From the IMG/VR virus record IMGVR_UViG_3300037337_000032, positions 1 to 64,000 of that record: DNA of 64,000 nucleotides, one strand, 5' to 3'. The translations under genes were made by a program, and so were the position numbers. This document shows, piece after piece, positions 22,675 to 30,936 of the stretch (positions are counted from its first letter, which is position 1; each line of letters starts with the position of its first letter). The DNA is from a virus. Below the pieces are notes generated by a model. That model was not told the origin of the DNA. It did no database searches and saw only the letters and a list, made by a program, of their open reading frames with translations.

Positions 22675-23666
22675 TGCTAGAAAAGCACTTATTGCCAATT
22701 AACGAACGACAAGAACCCGTAGAATTTGCAGATCAACAACTGAAAGTATTCTGGTTGCCTGATGAGATTAAAGTAGAAAAAGACGTACAAGATGTACTTG
22801 TAAACTTTACACCAGCCGAGAAACATGCAGTTATCACTACGCTAAAGCTGTTCAGTATCTATGAAACACACGCAGGATCTGAGTATTGGGGTGGAAGATT
22901 TAAGAGTATCTTTGATGGTGCTGAGTTTCATAGAATGGGTTCAGTATTCTCTATGTTTGAGCTTGCAGTTCACGCTCCATTCTACAATAAGATTAATCAA
23001 TTACTACATATTGATACACCTGAGTTTTATACTTCATATTTAAACGATCCAGTACTGAAGCAACGAGTAGAGCATATTGGTGAAATTATTGCTCACCCTG
23101 ATAACCTAATCTCACTAGCTGCTTTCTCAATGGTAGAAGGTGTTATTTTATACTCTTCGTTTGCATTCTTGAAGCACTACCAATCTCAAGGTAAGAATAA
23201 GCTAATGAATATTGTACGTGGAATTAATTTCTCCGTTAGAGATGAAAATATGCACTCTGTTGGTGGGGCTTGGTGTTTTAAGTACAGACTAGAACAGATT
23301 AAGTCAACTATGTCTGCTGTAGAATTTGAAGAGTATACTGCTAGTATTGAAAAGCAAGTAAGAGAAGTAGCCCAAAAACTATATGAGCATGAGTGCCAGA
23401 TAATTCATAAGTTATTCGAGCAAGGCGAAATTAAGGGTATTACTGCACATCAACTTGAGAACTTTGTACAGTCTAGAGTTAACGAGTGTTTAAAGCAATT
23501 AGGCTTTGCTAAACAATATGATGTAAAATACAACCCAATTTCTGAATGGTTTTACAAGGGTATTAACAATTATACGTTCAATGACTTCTTTAGTGGTATG
23601 GGTAATCAATATCACCGCAGTTGGGATAGTTCACAATTCGTATGGAAAAAGGAAATAAATGAGTAA
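22674..23666 (+). CDS. nrdB: Class I ribonucleotide reductase, beta (small) subunit
   Basis: 330 aa. Helices typical of NrdB with SIYETHAGSEYWG, FELAVHAPFYNKI (His with a Tyr four residues later, the radical Tyr position), MVEGVILYSSF and NFSVRDENMHSVGG (the second Glu/His pair). The dimetal centre and tyrosyl radical are therefore likely. The Glu in the first His block is four residues before His rather than the usual three, which needs an alignment. It generates the radical used by NrdA to reduce ribonucleotides. Stop overlaps nrdA by 8 nt. Confidence 0.92.
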   Translation: MLEKHLLPINERQEPVEFADQQLKVFWLPDEIKVEKDVQDVLVNFTPAEKHAVITTLKLFSIYETHAGSEYWGGRFKSIFDGAEFHRMGSVFSMFELAVHAPFYNKINQLLHIDTPEFYTSYLNDPVLKQRVEHIGEIIAHPDNLISLAAFSMVEGVILYSSFAFLKHYQSQGKNKLMNIVRGINFSVRDENMHSVGGAWCFKYRLEQIKSTMSAVEFEEYTASIEKQVREVAQKLYEHECQIIHKLFEQGEIKGITAHQLENFVQSRVNECLKQLGFAKQYDVKYNPISEWFYKGINNYTFNDFFSGMGNQYHRSWDSSQFVWKKEINE

Positions 23667-25362
23667 TATCTATAAAGAACTAAGCGAAGAACGTAAAGAA
23701 CTACAGTTGAGAGGTTTAGTACCCCAGTGGTATACTACTGCAGGTTATCAGATGTTCAAAGAAAAGTACGAATATGAAGTTGAAGGTCAATCTGTTCGTG
23801 GGCAGTTCGAGAGAATTGCCAAGACCGCAGCAAAGCATTTAAAAGGTACTTCCTTTGAAGAAGCCGCAGAAGGTAAGTTTTTCGATCTGCTATGGGAAGG
23901 CTGGCTTTCAGCTAGCACCCCCGTGTTGGCAAATATGGGAACTAGTAGGGGTATGCCTGTATCTTGCTCTGGGACTGTAATAGAAGACTCTGTGGATGGT
24001 TTCTACAGTAATCTACGCGAAGTAGCCCTGCTTACTAAATATGGATTTGGCACGGCTACAGATTTAAGTGCAGTTCGTCCTAGAGGATCTAAGATCAGTA
24101 TCGGTGGAAAAGCAAGTGGTGTATTACCTGTAATTAAGGAGCACGTAAACGCCATGCGTAATATCGCCCAAGGAACTGCTAGACGTGGTGCCTGGGCCTT
24201 CTATTTGAACATTGAACACGGTGATTTCCATGAGATTGCAGATCATATATTAGCCGAACCAGATGATTTAAATGCAGGGTGGGTAATTAAACAGTCTTTT
24301 ATTGCTGCACTGGAAAATGGAGATAAAGAGGCAACTGAACGTTTTCAAAAGGCAATGAAGATTAAGATGGTAACTGGTAAAGGTTACTTCTTCTTTATCG
24401 ACAAAGCTAATGCTAAACGACCTTTGACTTACCAACATCACGACTTAAAGATCAACAACAGCCAACTGTGTTCTGAGATCATGCTATTCAATGATGAAAA
24501 CCACACCTATACTTGTGTACTGTCATCTATGAACGCAGCAAAGCGCAAAGAGTGGAAAGGCACAGATGCCCCTTATTGGGCTACAGTGTTTCTAGATTGC
24601 GTAGCATCTGAGTTTATAGAGAAAGCTCGAAACGTAAGTGGACTTGAAAAAGCAGTAAGATTTACTGAAAAGAGTAGGGCACTTGGTTTAGGTCTTTGTG
24701 GTATTCATACTTTATTCATGCAAGAGATGTTTACGTTTGAGAGTTTTGATGCTCATATTCTAAGTCAAGAAATTTCTGCAGATATCTGGGAGCAAGCTGA
24801 GAAAGCTACAAAAGATATGGCAATTGTGCTTGGTGAACCTGAGTGGTGCAAAGGCTTTAATCGTAGGAATAGCCACACTATTGCTATTGCCCCTACTAAA
24901 TCTACTGCGCTATTGATGGGTGGTGTCTCAGAGGGAATCAATCCAGATCCTGCTATGAGTTACAATCAGATGACAAGTGCAGGTGAGATTGATCGCTTAA
25001 ACCCTGTACTACTTGAGCTGATGAAGAACAAGGGTGTTTACTCTAAGAAGCACGTGCAAGAAATTACCGACAAGCAAGGATCAGTACAGCATGTCAGTTG
25101 GCTAGATGATGTTGAAAAACAAGTATTTAAAACTGCTTTTGAAATCAACCAGAAAGCTGTGTTAAGATTAGCCTCTGCTCGAAGTAGATATATTGATCAG
25201 TGGCAGTCTTTGAACTTATTCTTTGCTGCTGATGAAGATCCGGCATGGATTGCTGAAGTGCATTCTGAAGCTTTTCGTGACCCTAATATCTTAGCTTTGT
25301 ACTATATTTATACACAGGCTGGAGTACAAGCTAGTAAAGGCGAATGTGAAGCCTGCCAGTAA
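23659..25362 (+). CDS. nrdA: Class I ribonucleotide reductase, alpha (large) subunit
   Basis: 567 aa, short because no N-terminal ATP-cone is present, so dATP feedback inhibition through that domain is probably absent. Redox cysteines: C103 (PVSCSG) and C286 (TYTCVLSS). The catalytic loop NNSQLCSEIML holds C271 and E273; the Asn expected two residues before the catalytic Cys is Gln269. C-terminal CEAC (563-566) matches the shuttling CxxC. It makes dNDPs for replication. A bidirectional terminator lies about 90 nt downstream. Confidence 0.93.
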   Translation: MSNIYKELSEERKELQLRGLVPQWYTTAGYQMFKEKYEYEVEGQSVRGQFERIAKTAAKHLKGTSFEEAAEGKFFDLLWEGWLSASTPVLANMGTSRGMPVSCSGTVIEDSVDGFYSNLREVALLTKYGFGTATDLSAVRPRGSKISIGGKASGVLPVIKEHVNAMRNIAQGTARRGAWAFYLNIEHGDFHEIADHILAEPDDLNAGWVIKQSFIAALENGDKEATERFQKAMKIKMVTGKGYFFFIDKANAKRPLTYQHHDLKINNSQLCSEIMLFNDENHTYTCVLSSMNAAKRKEWKGTDAPYWATVFLDCVASEFIEKARNVSGLEKAVRFTEKSRALGLGLCGIHTLFMQEMFTFESFDAHILSQEISADIWEQAEKATKDMAIVLGEPEWCKGFNRRNSHTIAIAPTKSTALLMGGVSEGINPDPAMSYNQMTSAGEIDRLNPVLLELMKNKGVYSKKHVQEITDKQGSVQHVSWLDDVEKQVFKTAFEINQKAVLRLASARSRYIDQWQSLNLFFAADEDPAWIAEVHSEAFRDPNILALYYIYTQAGVQASKGECEACQ

Positions 25363-25394
25363 TAAATGTAAAATACAATGCAATAAAATGCAAT

Positions 25395-25442
25395 ATAGCG
25401 ACATCTAAGCAATTAAAAGTACTATAGCGTAATCTGCAGACG
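25395..25442. repeat. Degenerate about 29-bp tandem repeat, copy 1
   Basis: Units begin ATAGCGACATCTAAGC (25395) and ATAGCGTAATCTGCAG (25424), 29 bp apart. The same unit is tandem at 44282-44366. Confidence 0.6.
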
Positions 25443-25449
25443 TAAAAAT

Positions 25450-25486
25450 ACCCGGAGTCCTGTGAAGGATATCCGGGTTTCTTTTA
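25450..25486. terminator. Bidirectional terminator between nrdA and the lysis genes
   Basis: ACCCGGA (25450-25456) pairs with TCCGGGT (25472-25478). An inner TCCT-GTGA-AGGA helix has a GNRA loop. TTTCTTTT follows on the plus strand and TATTTTTA on the minus strand, so it can stop transcription from both converging operons. Confidence 0.85.
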
Positions 25487-25930
25487 TTTGTGTAGTCCTA
25501 AAATATATCTAGTTTTACCGTCTGTATTTTTAGCTGTCAGTACTTGGTTACGATTAGCACCTGCATTAAAACTGATATGAGTCCATGTATTAAATTCGTT
25601 TATTGCTTGATCAAATTCAATACCTAAAGTAATCAACTGCTGTACTACATCGTAAGGTTCTACACCTTGCACTACAATGTCTACTGCTTTACCTTGACTA
25701 TGCTGGCTTGTTTTAACGCCTCCTACAGCTTTATTTACAGCTGGGCTACGGTAGCCGCTTGTAACTCTTAAGGAGAGGCCTAGAGCTGTTCTAAGCGGTT
25801 GTAGGATGTTTGTTACCAACTGCTGTAGATTTTGCACTACTTCTTCAGTTGGTTCATTAGAAATACCCAATTTAACAGCAGATGCAGATTGTGTAAATTC
25901 TCCTAGAGAGAAGTTCTGAGATAGTTGCAT
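25484..25930 (-). CDS. Endolysin, M15 family peptidase
   Basis: 148 aa. Peptidase M15A pattern: FSLGEFTQSASA at the N-terminus, VTSGYRSPAVNKAVGG, SQHSQGKAVDI (zinc His and Asp) and TWTHISF (third zinc ligand). It cleaves peptide cross-links of peptidoglycan at the end of infection. No signal peptide, so it needs the holin encoded just upstream. Last gene of the late operon. Confidence 0.9.
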   Translation of the reverse strand: MQLSQNFSLGEFTQSASAVKLGISNEPTEEVVQNLQQLVTNILQPLRTALGLSLRVTSGYRSPAVNKAVGGVKTSQHSQGKAVDIVVQGVEPYDVVQQLITLGIEFDQAINEFNTWTHISFNAGANRNQVLTAKNTDGKTRYILGLHK

Positions 25931-25940
25931 ATTAAATCCT

Positions 25941-26432
25941 TTATTTAGTTAGCTTACTAATAGTATCATCTTTATTCTGAGAGCTTCTAGAAGAGCCTCT
26001 GTGAAAGTTAATGATAGTACCAGTTAAAGTCCAGAGCGAACCTAATGCCATATAAACTAGCTCTTTATTCTCTGCAGGAACTCCTTGAAAGAAAGCTAAC
26101 CAAGACACAAGTACAGCAGCACCTACTACTATAAAATCTAAAATATAAGCTGAATTCTTAGATAATAAAGATGCACTAACTGCCTCTTGAATACGAGCAT
26201 TCATGTTACGAGCATCTGCAGTATTTTTAAGATTCAATTCTTCTTGAAATTCTTCGTGCTTTAATACTGCTAGTTTTAATTCTGCAATCTTTTCTGCAGA
26301 CATATCAGGTTCAAGTTTAATACCTGTTTTCTCTTCTACGTAATCTAAACCTTTGTCTACTACAGCTTGGGCTACTTTATGCAGATTATTAGATAGAAGA
26401 GAACTGATTACACCCGCTAAGATTGGTAACAT
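25941..26432 (-). CDS. Holin of the 3-TM / DUF-type family
   Basis: 163 aa. N-terminal amphipathic/hydrophobic helix, helical middle, then two strong membrane helices (AYILDFIVVGAAVLVSWLAF and LVYMALGSLWTLTGTIINFH). The WTLTGTIINFHRGSS block is typical of the phage family annotated as 3-TM holin. It should form membrane lesions that release the endolysin. Placed between a second membrane protein and the endolysin. Confidence 0.8.
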   Translation of the reverse strand: MLPILAGVISSLLSNNLHKVAQAVVDKGLDYVEEKTGIKLEPDMSAEKIAELKLAVLKHEEFQEELNLKNTADARNMNARIQEAVSASLLSKNSAYILDFIVVGAAVLVSWLAFFQGVPAENKELVYMALGSLWTLTGTIINFHRGSSRSSQNKDDTISKLTK

Positions 26433-26443
26433 ATATTATATCC

Positions 26444-26671
26444 TTACATGCCTATGATTATTTTAAGTACATTAGTTATACCCATAGACTGAGATAGAAC
26501 TACAAATACAGCACCCATTGCTAAATATTTAATCTGATTAAGTGTCTTCTCAATGCTGCTTAAAGCCCTACGTAGATCTGTAGAAATATCTTGAAGCTTT
26601 TTTAACTCCTGTGCATGATCATCTACTTTTATTTCGAGCTTTATAACTCGGTGTTCAATTTGTTCTGACAT
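26444..26671 (-). CDS. Small coiled-coil and C-terminal TM protein, XhlA-like
   Basis: 75 aa. A coiled-coil segment (EHRVIKLEIKVDDHAQELKK...) is followed by one C-terminal membrane helix (IKYLAMGAVFVVLSQSMGIT). This matches XhlA/haemolysin-like phage lysis accessory proteins, which work with a holin. First gene of the lysis cassette, with its own promoter upstream. Confidence 0.7.
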   Translation of the reverse strand: MSEQIEHRVIKLEIKVDDHAQELKKLQDISTDLRRALSSIEKTLNQIKYLAMGAVFVVLSQSMGITNVLKIIIGM

Positions 26672-26730
26672 AGTGGTTAGTATCCTTAGCGGCTGAGATA
26701 GGAAGAAGTTATAATCTGTAATAAAAAATA

Positions 26731-26770
26731 AACCTGAGATAGTTACTATTTTATAAGTAGTATCTCAGGT
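26731..26770 (-). terminator. Terminator-like hairpin at the start of the lysis transcript
   Basis: On the minus strand ACCTGAGATA pairs with TATCTCAGGT (10 bp, 26761-26770 with 26732-26741), followed by TTATTTTTTATT. It begins about 5 nt after the expected start of the promoter at 26782-26810, so it can stop read-through from the Bug gene and may attenuate lysis transcription. Confidence 0.7.
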
Positions 26771-26781
26771 AAAGTTGAACT

Positions 26782-26810
26782 ATTATAGCATAACTATTCT
26801 AGTAAATCAA
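26782..26810 (-). promoter_or_regulatory. Promoter of the lysis cassette
   Basis: Minus strand -35 TTGATT (26805-26810), 17-nt spacer, extended -10 TGC-TATAAT (26782-26787). Confidence 0.8.
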
Positions 26811-26871
26811 GGTTTAAGCTGACATTGAGTCACTTTTAACACGAGATGTAGAATAACTATTTATCATTACT

Positions 26872-27801
26872 TTATTCTCTAGATAAAATATCCTCTATTA
26901 CTGCAAGCTGGCGTATCTGTACATCTCTTATCTTTATGCCACTTTCTATATACAGATTTTGTAATATACCACTTATTGCAGAACCTTTAATGGTTTCAGT
27001 CATAAGTACTTTTCTAAGCCCCTCAGATAGATCTGATGTACACTGCTTATCTGTATTCGTATGCACAAACAAAGCAGACCAACCGAGGTCTTCAATTTCT
27101 GCGTAACCCTGTTCCCTAAGTGTCGCTATGTTTTTTTTACCAACCAAGCTATGCTTAGGTGCTGCAATGATTCGGAGACTCCCACTATTAATTAGCCCAC
27201 TTATTAAGGGGTTATCTGGGGCTGCCACTATGTAGTCTAGGCGTCCAGCAACGAGGTCAATGACTACTTGCCCAATACTTTTGTATTTAACTACTTCTGT
27301 TTTTGTAGCTAAACTTTTATCCAGCAGCTTAATAGTAAGGTAGTGACTCTCTGTAGCCCCTCCACCAAAAAGCCCTTGCTTTGTTATGCCTGCATCTACC
27401 AGGTCCTTAGCGGTGAAGATATCTGACTTTGTGCTTACAAGTACTGCTAACGGTACTTGTATTAGTCCGTGGACAGGCGTTAAACCGCTAATCGGGTCTA
27501 ATTGAGAACTAGCATGTGTAGCTTTAAGGTAACCCAGAGTAGCACCAGCAACTAGTGCTGTGCTGCAGTTAGCTGGTAAATTTGCAAACTTGTTTAGACC
27601 TATTACGCCGCTTGCACCGGGTACGTTTACCACTACTACAGGTCTTCCCAACTCCTTCCCAAGCAGGGGTGCTAAGTATCTTAGGGCTACGTCAGTAGAA
27701 CTTCCGACTCCAGATAGCGTCATTAGTGTTAGTGGCGAAGCTAGTAAACTTGCCGAACTAAATAATAGTAAAAAAACTAAAAAGTATTTTTTATAATTCA
27801 A
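26872..27801 (-). CDS. Bug/TctC-family periplasmic solute-binding protein
   Basis: 309 aa from TTG 27801, chosen because GGAGG lies 6 nt upstream and it gives a clean signal peptide (NYKKYFLVFLLLFSSASLLA, then cleavage). The mature part follows the Bug (TctC) tripartite tricarboxylate receptor pattern: GSSTDVALRYLAPLLGKELG, RPVVVVNVPGASGVIGLNKF, KYKSIGQVVIDLVAGRLDYI and a late LRIIAAPK / EQGY block. These proteins bind small carboxylates or similar ligands in the periplasm. No transporter genes are nearby. Such a gene is unusual in a phage and was probably taken from a host; it follows the ATP-grasp gene by 1 nt. Confidence 0.85.
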   Translation of the reverse strand: MNYKKYFLVFLLLFSSASLLASPLTLMTLSGVGSSTDVALRYLAPLLGKELGRPVVVVNVPGASGVIGLNKFANLPANCSTALVAGATLGYLKATHASSQLDPISGLTPVHGLIQVPLAVLVSTKSDIFTAKDLVDAGITKQGLFGGGATESHYLTIKLLDKSLATKTEVVKYKSIGQVVIDLVAGRLDYIVAAPDNPLISGLINSGSLRIIAAPKHSLVGKKNIATLREQGYAEIEDLGWSALFVHTNTDKQCTSDLSEGLRKVLMTETIKGSAISGILQNLYIESGIKIRDVQIRQLAVIEDILSRE

Positions 27802-27802
27802 G

Positions 27803-29161
27803 TTAGCCTCCATTTTCAATATAATTAAATCTAGCCTGCACTTCTGTTTTTGTTAAGCCTATACCAGCAACCTGTACAACATCCCCTGTACTGTTAAACC
27901 TACGTGGAAACAACTGTGCAGCATACAGGTCTACCACATATATTGCGGGTATAGGTGTAGCATGGTAGCCCCTAGCCTCATAGTATGTTTGCTGTTTCTT
28001 TGGTTTATGTATGTCCATCATATGCGCTATAGCCTGATCAAGAACAGGGTGTACTGCAGCAAAAAAACGAACATGGGAATTGGCTGCACCTCGTGCGTTC
28101 CAATCTAGCAACGTCCACTTATTGTCGTACCACACAAACTGTACACTATGTAGTCCGTTTCTTAGCCCATACTTAGTACACACACCTTGCAGTAGAGTAG
28201 CTAGTTCAGATATATCGCCTGTGTATGGTGTAACACGTCCGAACTGGTTGACAGATGGCAACCTGTGCTCGTCAACAGACCATATAAGAGCCTCACTTTC
28301 ACAATTAACTGCAATGTGAATATGGAGGCTCTTTATAGGGTAGCTTAAAGCTGGCTGGATAACATACTCACCATACAGCGGGTTAGGCTTTGCTTGTTCC
28401 TCCCAGAAAGATGAGTGCATGGAATCAACAAAAGCCGAAGGGGACTCCCAAGTACTATAAGCAATTCCGTTATCTTCCTTAGAATACGTTCGTCTACGCT
28501 TAACGAATATAGGTGTGTTTGGCAACCCTAATACGTCTTCCTTTTTTAGTGGAATAGTTACGGGCAGTGAGTCAAACCCTAGGGACTTCATATCTATTCT
28601 ATCTGTTAGACTTAGTAAGACACCTGCAGTAAACGGTACGCTAACACCTGTGCTAGGGTAGGCAAGCATTTCGTACACATCTGTGTCTGATAAGAGTAAA
28701 ACGTAACCAGCCAAGCTAATATCTGTAGTTATGTCAATACCGAGGTTATGCTGCAACCCATCTAGCGTATTTTTATTTAGTAATTGCATTGTATTTTGAG
28801 GTACATACAGCGTTTTTCGATTTGTATCGCTGGCAACGTAGGCACTGGGGGAATCAAATAGTGTTGATTTGATGTACGGCACCCAAAGACAGGTTGCTTC
28901 ATCTAAGTACAGCCTTGGGTTTTTATTTGGCAAATAGAAAGCATCCCGTTCTGCATCATAAATATAACCTACCCTCGCAAAGTTTTTACGTATAGCTGAA
29001 CCACCATCTGGTTTTCCGTCTGCACTATAATGCACTCCACCTCGGGTATCAATTGAGGTCTGAACCCAAGTATCGGTCTTTGGCATTTCGTCGATGAACA
29101 ACTGTTCAGCCAGAATTACTTCGGTTACAGACCCCAATTCTACTTTTGCGTAATATGGCAT
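27803..29161 (-). CDS. Virion-like N-terminal domain fused to an ATP-grasp-like domain
   Basis: 452 aa. Residues 1-110 match a common phage tail-region domain (MPYYAKVELGSVTEVILAEQ ... WVQTS ... RKNFARVGYIYDAERDAF ... CLWVP). From about 115 the sequence changes to an ATP-grasp-like pattern: TPIFVKRRRTYSK (candidate ATP-binding Lys), YGEYVIQPALS, SLHIHIAVNCESEALIWSV and VQFVWYDNKWTLLDWNARG, where the last acidic/Asn pair would bind Mg-ATP. ATP-grasp enzymes join a carboxylate to an amine or thiol. The fusion is unusual. It ends 1 nt before the Bug gene and that gene's ribosome site overlaps its last codons. Confidence 0.65.
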   Translation of the reverse strand: MPYYAKVELGSVTEVILAEQLFIDEMPKTDTWVQTSIDTRGGVHYSADGKPDGGSAIRKNFARVGYIYDAERDAFYLPNKNPRLYLDEATCLWVPYIKSTLFDSPSAYVASDTNRKTLYVPQNTMQLLNKNTLDGLQHNLGIDITTDISLAGYVLLLSDTDVYEMLAYPSTGVSVPFTAGVLLSLTDRIDMKSLGFDSLPVTIPLKKEDVLGLPNTPIFVKRRRTYSKEDNGIAYSTWESPSAFVDSMHSSFWEEQAKPNPLYGEYVIQPALSYPIKSLHIHIAVNCESEALIWSVDEHRLPSVNQFGRVTPYTGDISELATLLQGVCTKYGLRNGLHSVQFVWYDNKWTLLDWNARGAANSHVRFFAAVHPVLDQAIAHMMDIHKPKKQQTYYEARGYHATPIPAIYVVDLYAAQLFPRRFNSTGDVVQVAGIGLTKTEVQARFNYIENGG

Positions 29162-29185
29162 ATTTCTCCTTAAACTGTAAAAAAA

Positions 29186-29497
29186 TTAAGCCACAACTGC
29201 AAATATATCTTTTAGTGCAACTGTAATAACTCTGGGAGTTATAATTGCAACTGGCTTTTGTAGATTTGTAATTGTAAATAAACCGTCGAAAGTGAAACCA
29301 ATACTTGTACTTCCAAGCTCTTCTTTTAGCTCAAATACCCCTGTAATATCGTCTAAAGCCCAAACCATGCACGGTGTAGTTTCTTGTGGTATTTGAATTG
29401 TATTGTATGGAGGTAACCATGTTTCTGTATTTCCATCCCATATACAAATATTTTCAACTACTCCATCTTTAATTATTAAATAAGATTGCTCTGTCAT
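29186..29497 (-). CDS. Tail-associated hypothetical protein, 103 aa
   Basis: Start at ATG 29497 with GAAGGTGG upstream; an in-frame TTG at 29512 would add 5 residues. The N-terminus QSYLIIKDGVVENICIWDGN resembles the opening domain of phage tail fibre assembly or tip proteins. Beta-rich remainder without motif. Confidence 0.6.
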   Translation of the reverse strand: MTEQSYLIIKDGVVENICIWDGNTETWLPPYNTIQIPQETTPCMVWALDDITGVFELKEELGSTSIGFTFDGLFTITNLQKPVAIITPRVITVALKDIFAVVA

Positions 29498-29508
29498 ATT
29501 TACCACCT

Positions 29509-30153
29509 TCAAAATTGGAAAACTACAATACCTTGCCTGCCAGCGCCGCCGCCGCCTGCGGCACCGCCAGCCTCCGGCTGGCCTTGTTTATTAAATCCGC
29601 CTGCTGAACCTCCTCCGCCCCCACCTCCTCCAGACCCATAACCACCCGCACCACCCGTGCCTCCGCTGCTTGCGGCAGATGTCCCAGCGCTAGCGCCCCC
29701 GCCAAAAGCAGCGTAGCCATGACCCCCGCCATAGAAACCGAAACAGCCTGCAGTATTTATCGATCCCCCGGAAGCGCCTCCAGATGCTGCGCTCGCAGTT
29801 GTAATACTCTGTGTCCCCGATGTTATTGTAGACGTACCACCTACCCCACCTACTGTTACGCTAATGGTTCGTCCTGCGGTTAATCCTGTAAGGAAACTAA
29901 CAGCTACTGCGCTACCGTTACCACCTTTACCAGGTAGCCCCATACTATTTCCATAACCGAGGCTGCCGGTAGCACCATTAATGCCTCCACCGACAACGGT
30001 TGCAGTAACGCGTGTCACACCTGCAGGTATTGTAAACGTACCGCTGGAAGTAAACGCTTGCCCACCACCTCCGGCGCTACTGGCTACAGCAGCTGTACTT
30101 TGCGTAGTTGCGTCATTAAATGTAATGCTTGTATTACCTACAGTAATTCCCAT
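29509..30153 (-). CDS. Glycine-rich tail protein, likely receptor-binding tip
   Basis: 214 aa. An N-terminal phage domain (ITVGNTSITFNDATTQSTAA) precedes a FTIPAGVTRVTATVVGGG segment and a long Gly/Ala/Ser-rich region with Gly runs (up to eight Gly) after residue 120, ending IVVFQF. Glycine-rich beta-helical or polyglycine-II tips of this type sit at the end of phage tail fibres and contact host receptors. GC content is raised locally because of Gly codons. Confidence 0.7.
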   Translation of the reverse strand: MGITVGNTSITFNDATTQSTAAVASSAGGGGQAFTSSGTFTIPAGVTRVTATVVGGGINGATGSLGYGNSMGLPGKGGNGSAVAVSFLTGLTAGRTISVTVGGVGGTSTITSGTQSITTASAASGGASGGSINTAGCFGFYGGGHGYAAFGGGASAGTSAASSGGTGGAGGYGSGGGGGGGGSAGGFNKQGQPEAGGAAGGGGAGRQGIVVFQF

Positions 30154-30163
30154 ATTTTTCTCC

Positions 30164-30934
30164 TTATGCGACAGTAAAGCCAGTTGTTTGGTTCATTATA
30201 AATTTAGTAACGCCTGCGTACTTAAACAGCAACTCAGCGCCTGCTTCTTCTACAGTCCAGTTGGATGTTAATACTCTGGTTGCGTTAGTAGCATTGGTTG
30301 CATTGGTTGCATTGGTTGCGTTAGTAGCATTGGTTGCATTGGTTGCAGTAGCTGCATTACCTGAGATACTAATGCCCCAAGTTCCGGTAGCATTAAGGCC
30401 CGTAGTACTAGGTGCTCCTATTGTATTATAACTAATAGTAGCACTAGAGCCACCGTTAAATGCACTACCACTTGCTGCACCTGCTCCTGTATTATTAAAG
30501 GTAGCGCTATTATTTAAGTTTAAGCTGATAGCTGCGCTGCCGTTAAAAGCTACACCGTTGATGTTTCTAGCGGTTGCTAGTACACTAGCAGTAGCTGCGT
30601 TACCAGATATATTACCTGTAATCTTAGCACCAGCCAGTGAAGTAATCCAATCAGGGTTTGCGTAAGAACCTGTAGTAACTACACCATTTGTAACTGTACC
30701 TGCATTACCACTTACACTAATAGCATAAGTTGCTGCGAGGTCGTTCCAAGCACTGCCATTATATTTCTGCCATTTACTTACTGCAGAACTCCATCGAATA
30801 GAGTTAGTAGGTACGTTTGTTGCTGAAGTGACAGCAGGGTCAAGCCCTACTGCCAAATCATCAAAGCGTAAATCTAATTCTGTTACGAAATTAGTGTAAG
30901 TACTAGTAAGTACTGGCTTTGAATGATCTGCCAT
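30164..30934 (-). CDS. Tail fibre protein with NAT repeats
   Basis: 256 aa from ATG 30932-30934 (AAAGGA upstream). N-terminus ADHSKPVLTSTYTNFVTELD is a virion-attachment type; the middle has Asn/Ser/Gly beta repeats (KITGNISGNAATAS, ARNINGVAFNGSAAISL), and about eight consecutive Asn-Ala-Thr units follow near residue 205. C-terminal EEAGAELLFKYAGVTKFIM is a common fibre end. It probably belongs to the distal tail. Confidence 0.75.
   Translation of the reverse strand: MADHSKPVLTSTYTNFVTELDLRFDDLAVGLDPAVTSATNVPTNSIRWSSAVSKWQKYNGSAWNDLAATYAISVSGNAGTVTNGVVTTGSYANPDWITSLAGAKITGNISGNAATASVLATARNINGVAFNGSAAISLNLNNSATFNNTGAGAASGSAFNGGSSATISYNTIGAPSTTGLNATGTWGISISGNAATATNATNATNATNATNATNATNATRVLTSNWTVEEAGAELLFKYAGVTKFIMNQTTGFTVA
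30278..30349. repeat. 9-bp tandem repeat inside the tail fibre gene
   Basis: Units of GCATTGGTT / GCGTTAGTA encode the NAT tripeptide run. Tandem repeats like this can change copy number by slippage. Confidence 0.75.
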
Positions 30935-30936
30935 AT

